From assembly GCF_015767435.1 (NCBI RefSeq), contig NZ_JADWOV010000245.1, forward strand, positions 62,001 through 126,000: DNA of 64,000 nucleotides, given 5' to 3'. The notes under the pieces were generated by a model. That model saw nothing but the letters and a program-made list of their open reading frames with translations, ran no database searches and had not been told where the DNA came from. Made by a program: the position numbers and the translations under genes. The stretch's first letter is position 1; each line of letters begins with the position of its first letter. Below are positions 35,601-43,619 of this stretch, one piece after another. This DNA is from Polaribacter sp. BAL334 (GTDB lineage Bacteria; Bacteroidota; Bacteroidia; Flavobacteriales; Flavobacteriaceae).

Positions 35601-36923
35601 GCTGGTGCAGAAGTGCAACGTCCGTTAGCGACTGTAGTTGTTGGAGGTTTGATTTCTGCAACTGTGTTAACGATGATTGTTTTGCCAGTTTTGTATGCTT
35701 GGTTTGAAGAAAAAAAATCAATAAAAGTGAATAAAAATCTACTGTTACTTTTCATTGGATTTTGCTCGTTTTTCCCAATAAATGCCCAATCAAAACTGAC
35801 AATTGATGAAACGCTCCATTTGGCTTTAAAAAATAATGCCCATTTAAAAGCTGCATTTTCAAAAGTGAATGAAAATAAAGCATTGATTACGAGTGCTTTT
35901 GAATTCGATAAAACATCCATTTATTATAGTTTTGATGAGAATAATTTAGCTGTAAATGATTTGCCAATCAGAGTTTTTGGAATTGCACAAGATTTCAAAT
36001 TCCCCACTTTTTATTTTGCAGATAAAAAAGTAAAAAAAGCACAATTGAGTATGGAGGAAACCAATTATAACATTGCTTTTCAACAACTGCAAAAAGAAGT
36101 GTATGCCAATTATTATCAATTGAGTTATGCAAAAAACAAAGCAAAAACCTATCAGTATTTAGATAGTTTGTATCAAGATTTTGCAAAAAAATCAGAAAGA
36201 AGATTTGAATTGGGCGAAACCAATTATCTAGAAATGATTACTGCAACATCAAAACAAAAACAACTAGAAACGCTTTACAAACAGGCTTTGCAGGAAGTAA
36301 TTCTGTCAACAGAAAAGCTGAAAAGCGTGGTGCAAGTTGATACCGTAGAAATTGCAGATGGAATATTACAAAAAATTCCATTGCAGCAATTGACAATCAA
36401 TGAAAATTTGGGGGTACAATATTTTGAAAATGCCAACAAATTTCAAAATGCTTTGTACAAAAAAGAACTCCAAAATTTATTGCCAGATATCAGTTTAGAA
36501 TATTTTCAAGGAATCAATAAGCAATTGAATACTTCATTGAGAGGGTATCAAGTTGGCTTGAAAATTCCGTTGTTTTTCTCAGGAAATGCTTCCAAAATCA
36601 AAGCTTCCAAAATTGCTCAAAACACCATTTTTGAACAACAACAAGATTATAAAGTGAAATTGAACAGCAAATACAACTCACTTTTGGCAACCTTGAAACA
36701 GCATGAAGAAGCCATTCATTATTATGAAACGCAAGGAAAAAATCTGACAAAAGAAATCATCAAAACTGCCAATCGGACTTTTTCTGAAGGCGAAATTGAT
36801 TTTTTTCAATACATCCAAAGTTTGGAAACTGCCAAAGATATTGAATTGTCTTATTTAGACAATTTAAACGCTTATAACCAAACCGTTATCAACATTAATC
36901 ACCTTATTTTAAACCTATTTTAA
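32604..36923 (+). CDS. CzcA/CusA heavy-metal RND pump fused to a TolC-like domain
   Basis: The 1439-residue protein carries a full HME-RND pump (about 1-1040) with twelve predicted membrane helices, IPIGAVPDITNNQVQV near the N-terminus, the D-rich helix 4 GAIDFGIIIDGAVIIVE, and NAGAEVQRPLATVVVGGL. Residues 1044-1061 form a signal-peptide-like segment (KNLLLLFIGFCSFFPINA), after which a TolC-family domain of about 380 residues follows to the end. This fusion is recurrent in Flavobacteriia. The adaptor gene begins two bases later. The metal (Cu, Zn, Co or Cd) cannot be read from sequence. Confidence 0.95.
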   Translation: MLEKIIKFSLQNKLIIFIFIAFVIGFGIFSLTKIPIGAVPDITNNQVQVITTSRNLSTQDVEQFITYPVELEMANLPGVEEIRSVSKFGLSVVTIVFTDEIGTYLPRQLIAEKIKSATEKIPQGFGTPEMGPITTGLGEIYQYILDVKPGYENRYSTADLRTLQDWIVKRQLSGIPGVVEINTWGGHLKQYEVAINPEKLTAMKISVSEIYDALEKNNSVAGGGYIEKTNETYFIRGEGLVKSLEDVGNIVVKNDGNPIYIKDVAKVGFGSATRFGAITGNGEGEKVLGQIMMLKDGNSKQIIDAVKERVAEIQGSLPEGVYINGFLERSELIAKTTFTVSENLILGSLIVIFVVVLLLGNFRSGLVVASVIPLSLLFAISLMYLFGVDANLMSLGAIDFGIIIDGAVIIVEFIAFRIMRESEKLGILSKEAKQDEIDAITLKSASKMMNSAIFGQLIILIVFIPILSLSGVEGKMFKPMAMTFSFALIGAMIFCVTYVPVFSALFLKPEKPSDKNISVRLMKILYTLYKPSIHWALLNKKIVVGLAAFMLLSSVWLFSRMGGEFVPTLDEGDFVIQPVLKTGTSLGKTIEITTKIEQILLKNFPEVDQVVSRIGAAEVPTDPMSMEESDVIIKLKPKKEWTSAASKDELANKFKEALSVIPGLEIEFTQPIEMRFNELITGVRADVAVKVFGEDLSILAKKADEIKKLIQHVAGASDIIVEKVEGLPQMSVHYHRSKIARYGLNIADINQLISMGFAGQVAGNVFEGEKRFDLVMRFDENHRKNLESLQNLYVDTPTGNKVPLSELASIQYTTGPAKISRDDTKRRIVVGINVRDRDLQSVVDDVQKILDEKLKLPVGYSVTYGGQFENLQSAKARLMVAVPIALTLIFLLLYFAFGSVKEALLVYSAIPLSAVGGILLLWLRDLPFSISAGVGFIALFGIAVLNGIVLIEHFKELKEEGMEDIEERIKKGTKERLRPVLLTAAAAALGFLPMAISTNAGAEVQRPLATVVVGGLISATVLTMIVLPVLYAWFEEKKSIKVNKNLLLLFIGFCSFFPINAQSKLTIDETLHLALKNNAHLKAAFSKVNENKALITSAFEFDKTSIYYSFDENNLAVNDLPIRVFGIAQDFKFPTFYFADKKVKKAQLSMEETNYNIAFQQLQKEVYANYYQLSYAKNKAKTYQYLDSLYQDFAKKSERRFELGETNYLEMITATSKQKQLETLYKQALQEVILSTEKLKSVVQVDTVEIADGILQKIPLQQLTINENLGVQYFENANKFQNALYKKELQNLLPDISLEYFQGINKQLNTSLRGYQVGLKIPLFFSGNASKIKASKIAQNTIFEQQQDYKVKLNSKYNSLLATLKQHEEAIHYYETQGKNLTKEIIKTANRTFSEGEIDFFQYIQSLETAKDIELSYLDNLNAYNQTVININHLILNLF

Positions 36924-36925
36924 CG

Positions 36926-38038
36926 ATGAAAAACACACTCATTTTCTTACTTTCTTTGGCATTTTTTGCTTGTGGAAAAAAAGAAATCAAAACAGATACA
37001 ACTACTGAAAATTCAGCAATCAGCAATCAAATTGTCATTAACAAGCAACAATTTGAAAACGAAAAAATGGCATTAGGAACGTTCATTGAACACGAATTTA
37101 TTTCATTTGTAAAAGCAAATGGAATGATTGATGTTCCACCAGAAAACAGAGCAATTGTAAGCACTTTTGTAGGTGGTTATGTTTCTAAAATTCCATTATT
37201 GATTGGAGATTATGTAAAAAAAGGGCAATTTGTAGCGAGTTTAACAAACACCGAATTTGTTGAAATTCAACAAAATTATTTAGAAATTTCGTCACAATTA
37301 AGTTTCTTGAAAAACGAATTTGAGCGACAAAAAACCCTTTATAACGAAAAAATTTCCTCTCAAAAAAACTATCTAAAAGCAGAAAGTGAATACAAAGGTA
37401 ATTTGGCAATTTACAATGGTTTGCGAAAAAAATTGGAGATGATGCACATCAATCCATCAGAAGTTGAAAAAGGAAATTTCACTTCAAATATCAATATTTA
37501 TGCGCCCATTGAAGGATTTATCAGCGATGTAAAAGTAAGCAATGGCGCTTTTGTTTCTTCAGCAAGTGAATTGATGGAAATTGTAAATACAAAAGAAATT
37601 CACTTAGAATTGAACGTATTTGAAAAAGATATTTTGAATATCAAAAAAGAACAAAAAGTCAAATTCAAAGTGCCAGAAGCCTCTGAAAAATATTTTGATG
37701 CGCGTGTTCATTTGATTGGAAATACCATTACAAATGACAGAACTGTGAATGTGCATTGTGATATTGATGAAAAAAATCAAAATTTTATGCCAGGAATGTT
37801 TGTGGAAGCAAAAATTATTTTTGAGAACAAAAATGAAATGGCGCTGCCAAATTCAGCCATTATTACTGAAGAACATCAATCGTATATTTTAGTGGTTAAA
37901 GAACAAAAAAATGAAGAAATTACGTTTGAAAAAATACTAGTTTCTATCGGTAAAAAAGACGAAGAATTTTCACAAATTATCAATTTTGAAGATTTTAAAG
38001 AGAAACAAATCCTTGTAAAAGGTGGATTTATGTTGTAA
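36926..38038 (+). CDS. RND efflux periplasmic adaptor (CzcB-like lipoprotein)
   Basis: The 370-residue protein has a lipobox FFAC (C17), a lipoyl-like half AIVSTFVGGYVSKIPLLIGDYVKKGQFVASLTN, a helical hairpin (about 110-165), and a second half IYAPIEGFISDVKVSNGAFVSS. A beta-barrel domain and the membrane-proximal region end with GKKDEEFSQIINFEDFKEKQILVKGGFML. It partners the pump encoded two bases upstream. Transcription of this operon seems to end before the -7 box at 38076. Confidence 0.94.
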   Translation: MKNTLIFLLSLAFFACGKKEIKTDTTTENSAISNQIVINKQQFENEKMALGTFIEHEFISFVKANGMIDVPPENRAIVSTFVGGYVSKIPLLIGDYVKKGQFVASLTNTEFVEIQQNYLEISSQLSFLKNEFERQKTLYNEKISSQKNYLKAESEYKGNLAIYNGLRKKLEMMHINPSEVEKGNFTSNINIYAPIEGFISDVKVSNGAFVSSASELMEIVNTKEIHLELNVFEKDILNIKKEQKVKFKVPEASEKYFDARVHLIGNTITNDRTVNVHCDIDEKNQNFMPGMFVEAKIIFENKNEMALPNSAIITEEHQSYILVVKEQKNEEITFEKILVSIGKKDEEFSQIINFEDFKEKQILVKGGFML

Positions 38039-38075
38039 AAAAAATCATTTAAAAATAGTATTATCTAAACTTTTA

Positions 38076-38083
38076 GTATGTTT
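38076..38083 (+). promoter_or_regulatory. -7 box TATGTTTG before the first porin-like gene
   Basis: It matches TAnnTTTG and is 29 bases before ATG 38113. Confidence 0.5.
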
Positions 38084-38112
38084 GTTTTTAAATTTAAACC
38101 TACATATATAAG

Positions 38113-38628
38113 ATGAAAAAATTGATTTTTGCATTGGCATTGAGTTTTTTAACGCATTGTTTTATGGCACAAGAAAAAGAAGAATTCCCTCAAGACATTG
38201 ATAAAAAAACAGAATTCAAAATAAATGTATTAACACTTATAGCTGGACCTTGGTTAGATGTTTCTTATGAAAGATTAATTGACGAAGAATCATCTTATGG
38301 TTTAGCCGTAACTTACAATACAAATACAAATGAAAGTAGCCTAAATTATGCTATAACACCTTATTATAGAAGATATTTTTCAGGGAAATTTGCGAGAGGT
38401 TTTTTTATAGAAGGATTTGGTGCATTATTTTCTGCAAATGAAGATGCTTTTTTTTACAATAATGATTTTGAAACTAATTTCGCAATGGGAGTATCTGTTG
38501 GAGGAAAATTTGTTTCTAAAAAAGGATTTACTACTGAGTTGTTATTGGGAATTGGAAGAAATTTAGTGAGAAATACCAACTATGAAGGATTTCCAAGAAT
38601 AGGAATTTCAGTTGGATATCGATTTTAG
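38113..38628 (+). CDS. DUF3575-like outer-membrane protein, copy 1
   Basis: The 171-residue protein has a signal peptide (to CFMAQ) and a small beta-barrel with the pattern SYERLIDEESSYGLAV, ITPYYRRYFSGKFARGFFIEGFGALF and terminal RIGISVGYRF. This is a usual DUF3575 arrangement. It is similar in plan to the next gene and may be its paralogue. Function unknown; an outer-membrane location is likely. Confidence 0.8.
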   Translation: MKKLIFALALSFLTHCFMAQEKEEFPQDIDKKTEFKINVLTLIAGPWLDVSYERLIDEESSYGLAVTYNTNTNESSLNYAITPYYRRYFSGKFARGFFIEGFGALFSANEDAFFYNNDFETNFAMGVSVGGKFVSKKGFTTELLLGIGRNLVRNTNYEGFPRIGISVGYRF

Positions 38629-38644
38629 TAAGAATCTATTTTAG

Positions 38645-38652
38645 TACATTTG
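38645..38652 (+). promoter_or_regulatory. -7 box TACATTTG deciding the start of porin copy 2
   Basis: It matches TAnnTTTG. The alternative start TTG 38650 lies inside it, so ATG 38671 is the likely start. Confidence 0.6.
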
Positions 38653-38670
38653 TCATATAATTTAAAAAAC

Positions 38671-39168
38671 ATGAAAAAAATATTTTTAGCAATTACAATC
38701 TTAATAAGTTCATACGGATTTTCACAACAAGAAATCAAATTAGACATTGCTGACGCATTGATTATTAGAAGTTTAGAGTTTTCTTATGAAAAATATTTGA
38801 CAGAAGAATCTTCTATTGGTGTTTCTGCATTATTTAATCTAACAAAACAAGACGTTGGTTTTCGATATAATGAAAACACTATGATTACACCTTATTATCG
38901 TCACTATTTCACTACAAATGCACAATGGAATTTCTTTGGAGAGGGTTTTTTAGGAATCAATTCAGGAAAGAAAGAAAGCATTAAAAATTCTGGAGATTAT
39001 GATATAAAATATACTGATGGTGCTCTAGGAGTTGCTATTGGTATGAAATATATTGCAAAAGGCGGTTTGGTGATTGATGTATATGGTGGACTTGGAAGAA
39101 ACTTATTTGGTTCAGATTCTCCAGTAATTGTCCCAAGAATTGGATTGAACGTTGGTTGGAGATTTTAG
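38671..39168 (+). CDS. DUF3575-like outer-membrane protein, copy 2
   Basis: From ATG 38671 the protein has 165 residues, a signal peptide (MKKIFLAITILISSYGFSQ) and the same barrel plan as the gene before it: LEFSYEKYLTEESSIGVSALFN, MITPYYRHYFTT, WNFFGEGFLGINSG and terminal RIGLNVGWRF. The pair looks like a tandem duplication that has since diverged, and each copy has its own promoter. A Rho-independent terminator follows. Confidence 0.8.
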   Translation: MKKIFLAITILISSYGFSQQEIKLDIADALIIRSLEFSYEKYLTEESSIGVSALFNLTKQDVGFRYNENTMITPYYRHYFTTNAQWNFFGEGFLGINSGKKESIKNSGDYDIKYTDGALGVAIGMKYIAKGGLVIDVYGGLGRNLFGSDSPVIVPRIGLNVGWRF

Positions 39169-39189
39169 ATGTCCTTAGGTAAAAATATA

Positions 39190-39224
39190 AAAAAGTCAAA
39201 AACGATGTTTTTGACTTTTTTTTT
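39190..39224 (+). terminator. Rho-independent terminator after the DUF3575-like pair
   Basis: A 14-bp stem AAAAAGTCAAAAAC/GTTTTTGACTTTTT with a three-base loop, followed by a T-run. Confidence 0.88.
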
Positions 39225-39257
39225 ATTAATTTTATTGGGAATTTAAATTACATTATT

Positions 39258-39467
39258 ATGAAAAAAAACATGGGCTCAACAGACAAAATCATTCGTATTT
39301 TGATTGCGATTGTGATTGCAGTATTATTTTTTACTGGAACAATTTCTGGGACTTTAGGAATGATATTACTCGTTTTTGGCGGAGTTTTTCTAGCAACAAG
39401 CTTTATCAGTTTTTGTCCATTATATCTTCCTTTTGGAATTTCAACTTGCAAAATGAAGCAAAAATAA
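39258..39467 (+). CDS. DUF2892 (YgaP-like) membrane protein
   Basis: A 69-residue protein with two transmembrane helices: MGSTDKIIRILIAIVIAVLFF, GTLGMILLVFGGVFLATSFISFCPLYLPFGIST. The MGxxDRxIRxxxA start and CPLYxPFGIxT end are diagnostic of DUF2892. The family is of unknown function, sometimes fused to rhodaneses. Flanked on both sides by terminators, so it is monocistronic. Confidence 0.9.
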   Translation: MKKNMGSTDKIIRILIAIVIAVLFFTGTISGTLGMILLVFGGVFLATSFISFCPLYLPFGISTCKMKQK

Positions 39468-39472
39468 CTCAT

Positions 39473-39504
39473 AAAAAAAGCATCTTTTTCAAGATGCTTT
39501 TTTT
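39473..39504. terminator. bidirectional terminator between DUF2892 gene and glyS
   Basis: AAAAAAAGCATCTT/AAGATGCTTTTTTT with a TTTC loop. The A-run and T-run on both sides allow it to end both convergent transcripts. Confidence 0.88.
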
Positions 39505-39519
39505 ATAAATCTATTGAGT

Positions 39520-41061
39520 TTACATTTTCTGCAACCACGTTTTAACATCAACTTCTGCTTTGATAATTGCTTTCAATTCAGAAATTGCTACACGTTTTTG
39601 TTCCATTGAATCTCTATGTCTGATGGTTACAGCATTGTCTTGCAACGTTTCATGATCAACTGTGATGCAAAAAGGTGTTCCATTCGCATCTTGTCTTCTA
39701 TAACGTCTTCCAACGGCATCTTTTTCGTCATAATCAACATTAAATTCCCATTTCAAATCCTCAAAAATTTCACGCGCAATTTCTGGCAATCCATCTTTTT
39801 TTATCAATGGCAAAATGGCGGCTTTGAAAGGTGCTAAAACTGCAGGCAATCTTAAAACGGTTCTTGTTGTTCCATTTTCCAAGGTTTCTTCTTGCAAAGA
39901 ATTGGAGAAAACAGCCAAAAACATTCTGTCCAATCCAACAGAAGTTTCAACCACATAAGGCACATAACTTTTGTTTTCCTCAGGATCAAAATATTGTAAT
40001 TTTTTTCCTGAATATTGTTCATGTGCTTTTAAATCGAAATCTGTTCTTGAGTGAATTCCTTCTAATTCTTTAAAGCCGAAAGGAAATTTGAATTCAATAT
40101 CTGCAGCTGCATCCGCATAATGAGCTAATTTTTCATGATCGTGAAAACGGTAATTTTCTGCGCCCATTCCTAAACTCAAATGCCATTTTAAGCGAGTTTG
40201 TTTCCATTGTTCATACCACTCTTTTTGTGTTCCTGGCTTGATAAAAAACTGCATTTCCATTTGTTCAAACTCACGCATTCTGAAAATAAATTGTCTTGCA
40301 ACAATCTCATTTCTAAAGGCTTTTCCTGTTTGAGCAATTCCAAAAGGGATTTTCATTCTTCCAGATTTTTGAACATTTAGAAAGTTCACGAAAATTCCTT
40401 GAGCGGTTTCAGGACGCAAATACACTTGTGTTGAATTTTCTGCAGAAGCTCCAATTTGTGTTCCAAACATCAAATTGAATTGTTTTACTTCTGTCCAATT
40501 TTTTGAACCAGTTAAAGGATCTACAATTTCCAATTCTTCAATCAAAGCTTTTACATCTGCTAAATCTTCAGTCGCCAAGGATTTTGACATTCTTGACAAA
40601 ATAGCATTGATTTTCGCTTGATATTCCACCACTCTTTGATTGGTTGAAAGAAAGGTTTTTTTATCAAAAGCATCTCCAAAACGAGTGGCAGCTTTTTCCA
40701 CTTCTTTATCGATTTTTGCTTCAATTTTTGCACAAAAATCTTCAATCAAAACATCAGCTCTGTATCTTTTTTTAGAATCTTTATTGTCAATTAATGGATC
40801 ATTGAACGCATCAACGTGACCAGAAGCTTTCCAAGTTGTTGGATGCATCAAAATTGCAGCGTCAATTCCAACAATGTTTTCGTGCATTTGCACCATTGCT
40901 TTCCACCAATAATCTCTGATATTTTTTTTCAGCTCAACACCATTTTGAGCATAATCGTACACCGCACTTAAACCATCGTAAATTTCAGATGATTGGAATA
41001 CATATCCATATTCTTTTGCGTGCGATAAAACTTTTTTAAAGTGATCTTCTTGTATTGCCAT
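39520..41061 (-). CDS. glyS: glycyl-tRNA synthetase (alpha2 type)
   Basis: This class II synthetase charges tRNA-Gly. From ATG 41061 (MAIQEDHFKKVLSHAKEYGYVF) the product is 513 residues. It has YLRPETAQGIFVNF, the motif 2 region FGIAQTGKAFRNEIVARQFIFRMREFEQMEMQFF, a class II motif 3 (SVGLDRMFLAV) and an anticodon-binding domain with APFKAAILPL. This is the eukaryote/archaeal-like homodimeric form usual in Bacteroidota. An in-frame start 25 codons upstream is rejected. Confidence 0.97.
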   Translation of the reverse strand: MAIQEDHFKKVLSHAKEYGYVFQSSEIYDGLSAVYDYAQNGVELKKNIRDYWWKAMVQMHENIVGIDAAILMHPTTWKASGHVDAFNDPLIDNKDSKKRYRADVLIEDFCAKIEAKIDKEVEKAATRFGDAFDKKTFLSTNQRVVEYQAKINAILSRMSKSLATEDLADVKALIEELEIVDPLTGSKNWTEVKQFNLMFGTQIGASAENSTQVYLRPETAQGIFVNFLNVQKSGRMKIPFGIAQTGKAFRNEIVARQFIFRMREFEQMEMQFFIKPGTQKEWYEQWKQTRLKWHLSLGMGAENYRFHDHEKLAHYADAAADIEFKFPFGFKELEGIHSRTDFDLKAHEQYSGKKLQYFDPEENKSYVPYVVETSVGLDRMFLAVFSNSLQEETLENGTTRTVLRLPAVLAPFKAAILPLIKKDGLPEIAREIFEDLKWEFNVDYDEKDAVGRRYRRQDANGTPFCITVDHETLQDNAVTIRHRDSMEQKRVAISELKAIIKAEVDVKTWLQKM

Positions 41062-41198
41062 AATGAGCGCAAAGATAAACGTTTGACGGTTTTTTTCAAG
41101 AAAAAAATAGCCTAGTTTATTGAGAAACAATATCATTCTTTTAAAAAATCCTCTTTTGTAATTTTTTTAGTATTTTTAAACAAAAAAAATGCAACAAA

Positions 41199-41894
41199 AT
41201 GAAAATTCTTACAGACTTATTCCGTCTATTTTATCCTGAAATGTGTTGTGGTTGTGATGAACAATTGATTCAAAACGAACAACTCATTTGCACCAATTGT
41301 AGGCATGATTTGCCATTGACATACTTTACAAGCCTGAGTGAAAACGACATTACACAATCATTTTATGGAAGAGTGAATGTAGAAAAAGGCTATTCATTAT
41401 TATTTTTTAGAAAAGAGGGCATTACACAAAAAATAATTCACGAACTAAAATATCGTGGAAATGAACAAATTGGAACTTTTTTTGGAAATTGGTTGGGCGA
41501 AATTCTTCTCGAAAAAAGAGAATTTACGGACATTGATTGTATCATTCCTGTGCCTCTTCATCCTAAAAAATTGCAACAAAGAGGCTATAATCAAGTCACT
41601 AAATTTGGAGAAAGTTTAGGAAAACACTTGCAAATTCGGTTTTTAGAAAATGAATTGGTTCGTGTTTCTTCCACAAAAACGCAAACTTTCAAAGCTCGTT
41701 TTGAGCGATTTAGTAATGTGGATACCAAATTTTTATTGAAAAATCCTGAAATTTTCAATGACAAACATATTTTATTGATTGATGATGTCATCACTACAGG
41801 AGCCACATTGGAAGCCTGTGCGAATGAGTTTCAAAAATCTGAAAATTGCAAAATTAGCATGGTAACCATGGCTTGTTCTAATTTGATTCAGTAA
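41199..41894 (+). CDS. comF: ComF-family phosphoribosyltransferase
   Basis: The 231-residue protein has an N-terminal zinc-finger (CCGCD at 16-20, CTNC at 31-34), and a phosphoribosyltransferase domain with VPLHPKKLQQRGYNQV and the PRPP loop HILLIDDVITTGATLEA (about 192-208). ComF proteins are linked to DNA uptake and transformation in other bacteria; a role here is inferred. Single gene, divergent from glyS. Confidence 0.9.
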   Translation: MKILTDLFRLFYPEMCCGCDEQLIQNEQLICTNCRHDLPLTYFTSLSENDITQSFYGRVNVEKGYSLLFFRKEGITQKIIHELKYRGNEQIGTFFGNWLGEILLEKREFTDIDCIIPVPLHPKKLQQRGYNQVTKFGESLGKHLQIRFLENELVRVSSTKTQTFKARFERFSNVDTKFLLKNPEIFNDKHILLIDDVITTGATLEACANEFQKSENCKISMVTMACSNLIQ

Positions 41895-41981
41895 TATTTT
41901 CAAAAAATTGATGAAGAATTCCTGTTTTTACATTTAAAATTCCTAGAATAAATCGTTAATTTGTGACAAAATTCAGTTTTT

Positions 41982-43598
41982 GTGAAAATAGTTTACAGAG
42001 TCATTTTACTTTTTATGAGTGTCGCTTTTATAGCAAATTGCGCCAGAACAGGAAGACCTGAAGGTGGTCCAAAAGACGAAAATGCACCTTTATTTGTAAA
42101 TTCAATTCCACCTTATAACACCGTAAAATTTGATAAAAAAGTTGTCAAAATCAATTTTGATGAATTTGTTACGTTGAAAGATTTGAACAAGCAATTGGTG
42201 ATTTCTCCACCTATGAAAAATCCACCTTTAATTTCGCCTCAAGGTTCGCCTAGCAAAGAAATTAAAATTCAGATTTTAGATACATTGAAAGAAAATACCA
42301 CCTACATTTTCAACTTTGGAAACGCAGTTCAAGACAACAACGAATCCAATGTTTTGGAAAATTTTAAATACGTTTTTTCCACAGGAACTTATATTGATTC
42401 TTTAGAAACAAAAGGAACCATCAATGATGCTATTTTACAAGAAATCCCAAGAAGCGTAAATGTATTATTGTATAGAATTGATACGGCTTACAAGGATTCT
42501 ATCATCTATAAAAAGAAACCAAATTACATCACAAATACCTTGGATACAACCAATTTTAAATTCACCAATTTGAAAGAAGGAAAGTATTTTGTAGTGGCTT
42601 TGAAAGAAGAAGTGAGTGATTATTTATTCAATCCGAAAACCGATAAAATTGGATTTTTGACAGATACCATTCAACTACCAAAAGATAGTATTTTGGTAAA
42701 ACCCATCACACTTTTTAAAGAAATTCAACCTTATAAATTTGTCAGAGGAAGAGAGGTTTCTAAAGGAAAATTGCAGTTTGCTTTTGAAGGAAAACAAAAA
42801 GACATGAAAATTCAAGTGACTTCAAAAGTTCCTGAAAACTTTAAAAGTGTTTCCAAATTCGAGAAAAACAAAGATTCATTGAATTATTGGTTTACGCCTT
42901 TTGAAGCGGATTCTTTAAACTTTATAGTGACCAATGATTTCTTTTCAGATACTTTGACGGTAAAATTGCGGAAAGAAAAAATGGATTCTTTATCCATTGA
43001 TATTTCTCCAAAAAACGTGTTGAATTTTAGAGACACTGTTTTTGTAAGTAGCAATCATCCAATTATGAAGATTGATACCACTAAAATAAATTTGGTTGAT
43101 AAAGATACGTTAGCGGTCAATTTCACCACCCTCTTTTCTGAAAAAGAAAATAAAATTGCACTTATTTTTGACAAAAAACCTTCTGAAAAATACACTTTAA
43201 CAGCATTTCCCTCTGCATTTCAAGATATTTATGCTTTTAAAAATGACACTATTTCTGTAAAATTTGGAACAAAGAAAGTAGATGATTATGGTAAAATTAC
43301 CCTGAATGTCAATAATTTCAACAATGAAAATTTGATTGTAGAATTGCTTTCGGGAAACAAACAAGACATTCTTGTAGAGCGCCAACTCATAAACTCGTCA
43401 ACAAAAGTTATTTTTGATTTGTTAGAGCCCAAAAAATACACCATCAAAGTCATTATTGATAGCAACAAAAACAATGAATGGGACACAGGAAATTTCTTAA
43501 AAAAACAATTTCCTGAGCGAATTCTTTATCACAAAGAGCTCACAAATTTTGAATTGAGGGCCAATTTCTTTTTAGAAGAAACTTTTGATGTTGAGTAA
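41982..43598 (+). CDS. lipoprotein with bacterial Ig-like (Big_5) domain
   Basis: A GTG start gives 538 residues with a lipobox FIANC (C20) and RTGRPEGGPKDENAP. The Big_5 domain follows (about 33-130: SIPPYNTVKFDKKVVKINFDEFVTLKDLNKQLVISPP). The rest is beta-rich with several DUF-type strands and a terminal SNKNNEWDTGNFLKKQFPERI block. It is a conserved Bacteroidota cell-envelope lipoprotein of unknown function. ATG is not available in frame before the signal peptide. Confidence 0.82.
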   Translation: MKIVYRVILLFMSVAFIANCARTGRPEGGPKDENAPLFVNSIPPYNTVKFDKKVVKINFDEFVTLKDLNKQLVISPPMKNPPLISPQGSPSKEIKIQILDTLKENTTYIFNFGNAVQDNNESNVLENFKYVFSTGTYIDSLETKGTINDAILQEIPRSVNVLLYRIDTAYKDSIIYKKKPNYITNTLDTTNFKFTNLKEGKYFVVALKEEVSDYLFNPKTDKIGFLTDTIQLPKDSILVKPITLFKEIQPYKFVRGREVSKGKLQFAFEGKQKDMKIQVTSKVPENFKSVSKFEKNKDSLNYWFTPFEADSLNFIVTNDFFSDTLTVKLRKEKMDSLSIDISPKNVLNFRDTVFVSSNHPIMKIDTTKINLVDKDTLAVNFTTLFSEKENKIALIFDKKPSEKYTLTAFPSAFQDIYAFKNDTISVKFGTKKVDDYGKITLNVNNFNNENLIVELLSGNKQDILVERQLINSSTKVIFDLLEPKKYTIKVIIDSNKNNEWDTGNFLKKQFPERILYHKELTNFELRANFFLEETFDVE

Positions 43599-43619
43599 AT
43601 ACTATTTTTGTAATAAGAA

